Position numbers and translations under genes: made by a program. The notes under the pieces were generated by a model. It did no database searches and was not told where the DNA came from. It saw nothing but the letters and a program-made list of their open reading frames with translations. Of a stretch of 5,384 bases of DNA, positions 1 through 4,013 are shown in pieces (positions within the stretch are counted from its first letter, which is position 1; every line of letters begins with the position of its first letter). The stretch spans positions 1 to 5,384 of the forward strand of contig JAZNTT010000034.1 in assembly GCA_045591885.1 (NCBI GenBank). Direction: 5' to 3'. Source of the stretch: Colimorpha_A sp045591885 (GTDB lineage: Bacteria; Bacillota; Clostridia; Oscillospirales; CAG-272).

Positions 1-547
1 CAAAAGCGAAGCCATTCACCGTACAATGCTCAAAAATGCTTCTCGCCGCCTCGGCGCAGTAGCATTTAAGTCCGCACTGAGAATCGGAATACCGAAATCC
101 CGCAACAAACGACACAAGCTTGATATACATTTTCGACATAAGCTTACGGATAAAGGTATATCCGTCGTATCCGTCCGATGCAATATTACGCGAGCCGATA
201 ACAACGTGCTCACCGCCCGAAATTATCCTATTATATATATTGATTATCGCATCGGTGCCGTAAGCGAGATCACAGTCGGTACAAACGATCACGTCGCCAA
301 CGCAAGCCTTGATGCCTTCACGCACCGCACTTCCCTTCCCGCGGTTATCGGGATAAGAAACAACTCTGACTTTCGGCAGATCAAGCGCACTCACAAGCTC
401 ACCGCAACCGTCTGTACTTCCGTCATCGGAAAAGACGATCTCGTATTCGTCACCGAATATCGGCTCAAGATACTCGGTAAGAGTTTTCGCCGTGCTTTCG
501 ACGATATTCTTTTCATTATACATCGGAATAAGGACCGAGAGCTTCAT
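1..547 (-). CDS. Family 2 glycosyltransferase, polyprenyl-phosphate hexose synthase type (partial, C-terminus beyond window)
   Basis: The frame opens at ATG 547 and is still open at base 1, giving 182 residues of the N-terminal catalytic domain. It begins MKLSVLIPMYNEKN, the usual GT-A opening. Then follow DDGSTDG (residues 41-47, nucleotide binding), NRGKG (68-72), a DXD-like D91-C-D93 that should hold the metal, VIGSR (116-120), and DSQCGLK (155-161) followed by FAF. The order QCG-K then FAFD is typical of Alg5/DPM1-like enzymes, which move glucose or mannose from a nucleotide sugar to dolichyl or undecaprenyl phosphate on the cytoplasmic face. Whether C-terminal membrane helices follow cannot be seen. 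A Shine-Dalgarno (AAGGAAG, minus strand, 557-563) lies 9 bases before the start and overlaps the sortase stop codon (562-564), so translation is probably coupled to the sortase. Family assignment is strong; sugar and acceptor are inference. Confidence 0.9.
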   Translation of the reverse strand, partial: MKLSVLIPMYNEKNIVESTAKTLTEYLEPIFGDEYEIVFSDDGSTDGCGELVSALDLPKVRVVSYPDNRGKGSAVREGIKACVGDVIVCTDCDLAYGTDAIINIYNRIISGGEHVVIGSRNIASDGYDGYTFIRKLMSKMYIKLVSFVAGFRYSDSQCGLKCYCAEAARSIFEHCTVNGFAF

Positions 548-561
548 TTGCGTGATCTTCC

Positions 562-1527
562 TTAAGAATTGGGATTATTGTATGCGTCTACCATTATGGC
601 ATGAACGGCAAGACGTCCGTCCGAGAATCGGTTATTACAGGTCGAGAGAGTAAGAAGCTTACTGCTTCCATCGAAGTGGACCTTTCCCTTGCGGTATATC
701 GACTTTTGCTCCGAAGTTTCTGCGAACTCTATAAACTTCTCGTTATTCGAGAAATACGTCGTTATATAGGGATAGTATTTATGCGTTTCGTATATCGAGT
801 ATATCTGATAGGTATACATTCCGTCAAGCGTATAAATGATCACCTTTCCGTTGTTCATAAAGAACGATTCCTTCAGGAAATTGTCGAGCTGGTGGAACAT
901 TGACGAATTGGACATATGATGTCCGTAAATAACGAGGTTTTTGTTTTGCATGAGCTTCGGCTCGCAGGTAAAATCGGCAAATATCGCACCTGCGCCGAGG
1001 GGCGAGCCATTATAAGAATGATTAAGATAATAATCGTTATTGTTCGCCTGCATTATCGGATAATTGATGTTGGTTCCCCCGACCATTATCCAGCCGTAAA
1101 GATCGGGATAGCGTTTTTTCAGGTTGAGCAGCTTAACTCTTACCCTCGCGTAGTCTTTGTTTATGACATTTGCGTTAGTATAGTCCGAAAGATCGTCTTT
1201 AGTAAGTGTCAAACCCGTTTTATGGTCGGGAGTTGCAAGCATATCCTGCCCTTGAAACATTATTCCGACACCGTTTTCATCCATAACAAAATCGCCGATA
1301 TCGTCGTACAATCGGTTTTGCTCGTTATAATCGACAACCGATTTTCCGATATTATACAAGCTGAAAGCAAAAGCGAGAACGCATACGCCCATAAGAAGAA
1401 GGCGCAAGTTATCAAGCACCATATCAAGGACACGGCGCTTTTTCTTTTTCTTTGCGCGGATACCGTCTGCGTTCAATTCGTTAAGCGAACGCAGAAAATC
1501 CTTTTTCCTCTCGTTGTTATCGGGCAT
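562..1527 (-). CDS. Class B sortase (membrane-anchored cysteine transpeptidase)
   Basis: This is a 321-residue protein. Sortases cut a C-terminal sorting signal on exported proteins and join the new end to a peptidoglycan amino group, outside the membrane. Seen here: a cytoplasmic N-terminus with a basic patch (KKKKKRR, 26-32), one membrane helix at about 41-62, a linker, and a catalytic domain from about 125. The class B signature is clear: YGWIMVGGTNINYPIMQ (144-160), NDYYLNH (164-170), GAIFADF (180-186), YGHHM with catalytic His203, TLSTC with catalytic Cys297, and Arg305 in DGRLAVHA. All three catalytic residues are present, so it should be active. The start has a Shine-Dalgarno (AAAGGTG, 1532-1538). 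The gene lies 21 bases after gpmI and 14 bases before the glycosyltransferase on the same strand. No protein with a sorting signal is visible here, so the substrate is unknown. The symbol srtB would fit the class, but orthology is not shown. Confidence 0.93.
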   Translation of the reverse strand: MPDNNERKKDFLRSLNELNADGIRAKKKKKRRVLDMVLDNLRLLLMGVCVLAFAFSLYNIGKSVVDYNEQNRLYDDIGDFVMDENGVGIMFQGQDMLATPDHKTGLTLTKDDLSDYTNANVINKDYARVRVKLLNLKKRYPDLYGWIMVGGTNINYPIMQANNNDYYLNHSYNGSPLGAGAIFADFTCEPKLMQNKNLVIYGHHMSNSSMFHQLDNFLKESFFMNNGKVIIYTLDGMYTYQIYSIYETHKYYPYITTYFSNNEKFIEFAETSEQKSIYRKGKVHFDGSSKLLTLSTCNNRFSDGRLAVHAIMVDAYNNPNS

Positions 1528-1548
1528 ATTACACCTTTGTTTCAGAAA

Positions 1549-3183
1549 TTATTTTACTTCAATCATCGAAGCGTCCCACATATTGGGCGCCTCATAGCCG
1601 AGAAGGTTGGCAACGGTTGCTGCTACGTTCGATAGACCGTAGGAGCCGTCTGCCTTCACGTTATATTCTCCGCTATGAACGTTATCGTAGAAGATGCAGG
1701 GAACGGGGTTAAGAGTATGGCTCGTCTTTGCCTTGCCGCTCGGCATCTTCGTCTTCTTGTCAAGCTCGTACATCTCGTCAGCGTTACCGTGGTCGGCAGT
1801 GATGAGAGCAACGCCGCCAACCTCGTCGAGAACCTTTAGTATTCTGCCGAGCTGGAGGTCGAGAGCTTCCATACTGCACTTGGTAGCGGCAAAGGAGCCG
1901 GTATGACCGACCATATCGCCGTTCGGGAAGTTGCAACGGAGATACTTGTACTCACCGCTCTTGAGCGCCTCGATAAGCGCGTCAGTGATCTCGGCACACT
2001 TCATCCAGGGTCTCTGCTCAAAAGGAACTATGTCAGAGGGGATCTCAACGTAGGTCTCAAGCTCCTCGTCGAACTTTCCGCTCTTGTTTCCGTTCCAGAA
2101 ATAAGTAACGTGACCGTACTTCTGGGTCTCGGAAATAGCGTAGCACTTTACGCCTGCATCGGTGAGGTATTCACCGAGGGTATTGGTGATTTCGGGGGGA
2201 TTTACGAGATAATTGGAGGGAATATGAAGGTCTCCGTCATATTCGAGCATACCTGCATAAACCACCTTGGGGTGACGAACGCGGTCGAACTTATCAAATT
2301 CAACGTCGTCAAACGCCTTTGAGATTTCTATCGAACGGTCTCCGCGGAAATTGAAGAACACAACGCTGTCACCGTCGTTAACGGTGCCAACAGGCTTGCC
2401 GTCCTTTGCGATAACGAAAGGAGGAAGATCCTGGTCGATAACGCCAAGCTCTGCTCTGTACGCGTTGATTGCTTCTTCAGCAGAAGCGAATGCTCTTCCC
2501 TCTCCGAGAACGTGAGTCTTCCAGCCGGCTTCGACCATTGCCCAGTTTGCCTCGTAACGGTCCATAGTTATCTTCATTCTTCCGCCGCCCGACGCGATAG
2601 CAATATCGAACGACTCGCTTCTGAGGTCGGAAAGGAACGCTTCAAAAGGAAGAACGTAATCAAGGGCTGACGTCTCACCGACATCACGTCCGTCAAGCAG
2701 AACATGAACGCGAACGGTCGAGATTCCCTCTTCCTTTGCATGAACTATGAGAGCCTTGAGATGATCAATGTGCGAATGTACGTTTCCGTCGGAGAAAAGT
2801 CCGAGGAAATGGAGAGTCGAGCCGTTTTCCTTTACGTTGGATACGACCTTTTTCCAGGTGTCGGAAGCGAAAAGCTTACCGCTTTCGATCGACTGCGAAA
2901 CGAGCTTTGCGCCCTGCGCAAATACCTGTCCCGAGCCGAGAGCGTTGTGTCCGACCTCGGAGTTACCCATGTCGTCGTCAGAAGGAAGTCCGACAGCGGT
3001 TCCGTGTGCCTTGAGCGAAAGCGTAGGATACTTCGACATAAGCATATCAAGGTTAGGAGTATATGCGGCGGCAACTGCGTTTCCGCCGTTATCGGGAGCG
3101 ATTCCGACACCGTCCATTACGATGGTAAGAACAGGTCCCTTTACACCGTCAAATCCGTTTAATTTGTTAAGCACTTTATTCAT
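1549..3183 (-). CDS. gpmI: 2,3-bisphosphoglycerate-independent phosphoglycerate mutase, plant-like long type
   Basis: The 544-residue enzyme interconverts 3- and 2-phosphoglycerate in glycolysis and gluconeogenesis through a phosphoserine and two divalent metals, usually Mn2+. Key residues are all visible: D24 (VMDG), nucleophile S75 in DDDMGNSEVGHNALG, H136 (SDGNVHSH), D164 and R166 (LLDGRDV), R280 and R283 (FRGDR), K355 (ETQKYGHVTYFWNG), D423 and H427 (FPNGDMVGHTG), D464 and H465 (TADHGN), and H489 (TSHT). It is about 30 residues longer than the usual 510-residue Bacillus enzyme. The DDDMGNSEVGHNALG and FAQGAKLV stretch resembles the plant/trypanosomatid branch. ATG 3183 is chosen because the family's N-terminus fits it; a frame extending to 3270 would cover the promoter -10 box. 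GGAG lies 13 bases upstream, a rather long spacing. It heads the run gpmI, sortase, glycosyltransferase. In Bacillus, this enzyme's Mn/pH sensitivity lets spores store 3-phosphoglycerate; the same role here is only suggested. Confidence 0.97.
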   Translation of the reverse strand: MNKVLNKLNGFDGVKGPVLTIVMDGVGIAPDNGGNAVAAAYTPNLDMLMSKYPTLSLKAHGTAVGLPSDDDMGNSEVGHNALGSGQVFAQGAKLVSQSIESGKLFASDTWKKVVSNVKENGSTLHFLGLFSDGNVHSHIDHLKALIVHAKEEGISTVRVHVLLDGRDVGETSALDYVLPFEAFLSDLRSESFDIAIASGGGRMKITMDRYEANWAMVEAGWKTHVLGEGRAFASAEEAINAYRAELGVIDQDLPPFVIAKDGKPVGTVNDGDSVVFFNFRGDRSIEISKAFDDVEFDKFDRVRHPKVVYAGMLEYDGDLHIPSNYLVNPPEITNTLGEYLTDAGVKCYAISETQKYGHVTYFWNGNKSGKFDEELETYVEIPSDIVPFEQRPWMKCAEITDALIEALKSGEYKYLRCNFPNGDMVGHTGSFAATKCSMEALDLQLGRILKVLDEVGGVALITADHGNADEMYELDKKTKMPSGKAKTSHTLNPVPCIFYDNVHSGEYNVKADGSYGLSNVAATVANLLGYEAPNMWDASMIEVK

Positions 3184-3188
3184 AGTAC

Positions 3189-3237
3189 GTCCGTTTCTCC
3201 GACAGTTTTTTTGCGCTGCCCACAAGTCGGATCGGAC
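3189..3237 (-). promoter_or_regulatory. Two-tier hairpin in the gpmI leader that covers the Shine-Dalgarno
   Basis: In the gpmI leader, TCCGAC (3231-3226) can pair perfectly with GTCGGA (3203-3198) across a 22-base loop. An outer tier, GTCCG (3237-3233) with CGGAC (3193-3189), adds five pairs beyond a small internal loop. The only recognisable ribosome binding site, GGAG at 3200-3197, has three of its four bases in the inner stem. This could limit translation of gpmI, but no ligand, protein or RNA partner is evident. Complementarity is seen directly; regulation is inference. Confidence 0.4.
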
Positions 3238-3258
3238 AGCACAGGTATAGACGATACT

Positions 3259-3287
3259 ATTATACACCATAATTGTGAATAAAGAAA
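3259..3287 (-). promoter_or_regulatory. Putative vegetative (sigma-A type) promoter of the gpmI operon
   Basis: Minus-strand TATAAT occupies 3264-3259, a perfect -10 hexamer. At 17-base spacing the -35 region (3287-3282) reads TTTCTT, a poor match, so recognition may be weak or assisted. Transcription would start near 3252, giving a leader of about 69 bases before ATG 3183. It lies downstream of the SASP terminator, so gpmI should be transcribed independently of the spore gene. Confidence 0.6.
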
Positions 3288-3329
3288 TGCTTTTTACGAT
3301 TTTCTTAAATTTTTTCTTTCCAGTAATGG

Positions 3330-3357
3330 AAAAAGCCCCGCATAAAGCGGAGCTTTT
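3330..3357 (-). terminator. Intrinsic terminator of the SASP gene
   Basis: Minus-strand AAAAGCTCCGC (3357-3347) pairs with GCGGGGCTTTT (3341-3331) over a five-base loop, with one G-T pair, and the run of five T ends at 3330. It sits 11 bases after the SASP stop codon and before the gpmI promoter, so it separates the sporulation transcript from the gpmI operon. Confidence 0.88.
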
Positions 3358-3368
3358 CGTGCCTTGAT

Positions 3369-3578
3369 TTATCTGTTTCCGTTCTTGAGATCGTTTTCGT
3401 ACTTCTCGATCATCTTCTTGACCATCTGGCCGCCAACAGATCCTGCCTGCTTTGCGGTGATGTCGCCGTTGTAAGAATTGTTAAGGTTTACTCCAACCTC
3501 GTTTGCAGCCTCCATCTTGAACTTATCAAGAGCTGCGCGTGCTTCGGGCACTACGTTCTTGTTGCTTTTAGTAGCCAT
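3369..3578 (-). CDS. Alpha/beta-type small acid-soluble spore protein
   Basis: This 69-residue protein belongs to the family that coats spore DNA, shifts it to an A-like form and protects it from UV and heat, then supplies amino acids on germination. The family signature is complete: VVPEARAALDKFKMEAANEVGV (two parts, residues 9-20 and 21-30), then NLNNSYNGDITAKQAGSVGG (31-50) and a basic helix QMVKKMIEKYE. The germination protease GPR should cut after E23 in MEAANEVGV. Length is normal for the family (60-75). ATG 3578 has a strong Shine-Dalgarno nine bases upstream. The gene is alone between a sigma-G-like promoter and its own terminator, consistent with forespore-only expression. Which Ssp paralogue this corresponds to cannot be said. 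It is the best evidence that the host forms endospores. Confidence 0.97.
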   Translation of the reverse strand: MATKSNKNVVPEARAALDKFKMEAANEVGVNLNNSYNGDITAKQAGSVGGQMVKKMIEKYENDLKNGNR

Positions 3579-3587
3579 TTTAAATTT

Positions 3588-3593
3588 CTCCTT
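3588..3593 (-). promoter_or_regulatory. Shine-Dalgarno of the SASP gene
   Basis: Minus-strand AAGGAG, nine bases before ATG 3578. It abuts a 14-base inverted repeat, TACCTT-AA-AAGGTA (3593-3606), which shares its first base. The tight loop makes a stable hairpin doubtful. Confidence 0.85.
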
Positions 3594-3616
3594 ACCTTAA
3601 AAGGTATTTGTTTTCA

Positions 3617-3631
3617 AGCCGTTTTCCGGCT
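3617..3631 (-). other. Stem-loop at the predicted 5' end of the SASP mRNA
   Basis: Minus-strand AGCCG-GAAAA-CGGCT (3631-3617) forms a five-pair stem with a five-base loop. From the -10 box at 3645-3639, transcription should begin near 3632-3633, so this stem would be almost at the 5' end of the message. Such 5' stems can protect mRNA from decay, which would suit a heavily produced spore protein. Function is inference. Confidence 0.45.
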
Positions 3632-3638
3632 CTGGTCT

Positions 3639-3667
3639 TATTATGGTTCGATTTCCTTTTTATATGA
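3639..3667 (-). promoter_or_regulatory. Sigma-G-like forespore promoter of the SASP gene
   Basis: The minus strand reads TCATA at 3667-3663, a 17-base spacer, and CATAATA at 3645-3639. The -10 element fits the sigma-G pattern CATNHTA exactly. The -35 element is close to GHATR, and the spacing is one base under the usual 18. Position upstream of an alpha/beta SASP supports the call. The leader would be about 54 bases. Confidence 0.7.
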
Positions 3668-3746
3668 ATGGTAATTTTTGGGATGTTGCGCCGCATAAAT
3701 TAAACGAAAAAGCGGAAATAATTATTATATTTATTAATTTGTATTA

Positions 3747-4013
3747 ATGTCAAAAGTGATTCGCAAAAGTAATTTAAGTCTTCAAGACTGTAAGGATTAT
3801 ATGATAAACGACGGCAGCGCAGTTCTCGAATTCTACTACGAGCACCGTAACGACACGCTTCACGAGCTTGCAGAAGCAGTAATGAAGCGCGAGGACTGGT
3901 GGGGTCTCGACCTCACGACCGTTCCCACATTCATCGACGAAGCAAAGCGCATCCTTACCAAAATCGAAAAGGAAGGCATGCAGGCAGCAATCGAAGAAGC
4001 CGCAGCGAAATAA
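3747..4013 (+). pseudogene. uxaB: C-terminal remnant of tagaturonate reductase (altronate oxidoreductase), 5'-truncated
   Basis: The 88-codon frame matches the last 70 or so residues of UxaB, an NAD-dependent enzyme of about 480 residues that reduces tagaturonate to altronate in galacturonate breakdown. From residue 18 on it follows the family's C-terminal mannitol-dehydrogenase-like domain: YMINDGSAVLEF, then HRND, LAEAVMKREDWWGLDLTTVP (41-60), an amphipathic helix, and KIEKEGMQAAI (72-82). E. coli UxaB, from memory, ends with the comparable EKDHWEQDLTQVPG and ILEKGMREAV. The NAD-binding domain and catalytic residues are absent. Residues 1-16 do not fit the family, no Shine-Dalgarno precedes ATG 3747, and the upstream 80 bases are AT-rich and non-coding in look. 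The normal stop and terminator remain. So the 5' part was lost near 3747-3795. It could instead be a small expressed orphan, but nothing supports that. The plus orientation differs from every neighbour. Confidence 0.72.

Noticed and set aside
26..565. 179-codon plus-strand frame
   Set aside because: Antisense to the glycosyltransferase, whose minus-strand frame carries DDGSTDG, DXD-like and QCGLK motifs. The plus product has no recognisable motif.
1437..1452. A-rich lysine run in the sortase gene as a slippage or frameshift site
   Set aside because: The AAAAAG repeats simply encode the KKKKKRR basic patch expected before a membrane helix, and no useful alternative frame follows.
601..1635. 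Plus-strand frames of 100 and 239 codons
   Set aside because: Antisense to the sortase and the end of gpmI, whose catalytic motifs are complete on the minus strand.
1694..3250. Several plus-strand frames and one minus-strand alternative frame across gpmI
   Set aside because: They are shadows of a fully conserved enzyme frame; none has a family-like sequence.
3184..3270. 29-codon N-terminal extension of gpmI from ATG 3270
   Set aside because: The extension covers the TATAAT at 3264-3259 and the hairpin leader, is rich in Cys/Arg/Trp unlike the family, and the enzyme's conserved N-terminus fits ATG 3183.
3593..3606. TACCTTAAAAGGTA palindrome as an operator
   Set aside because: The two-base loop and overlap with the Shine-Dalgarno region make it unremarkable, and no matching repressor site is recognised.
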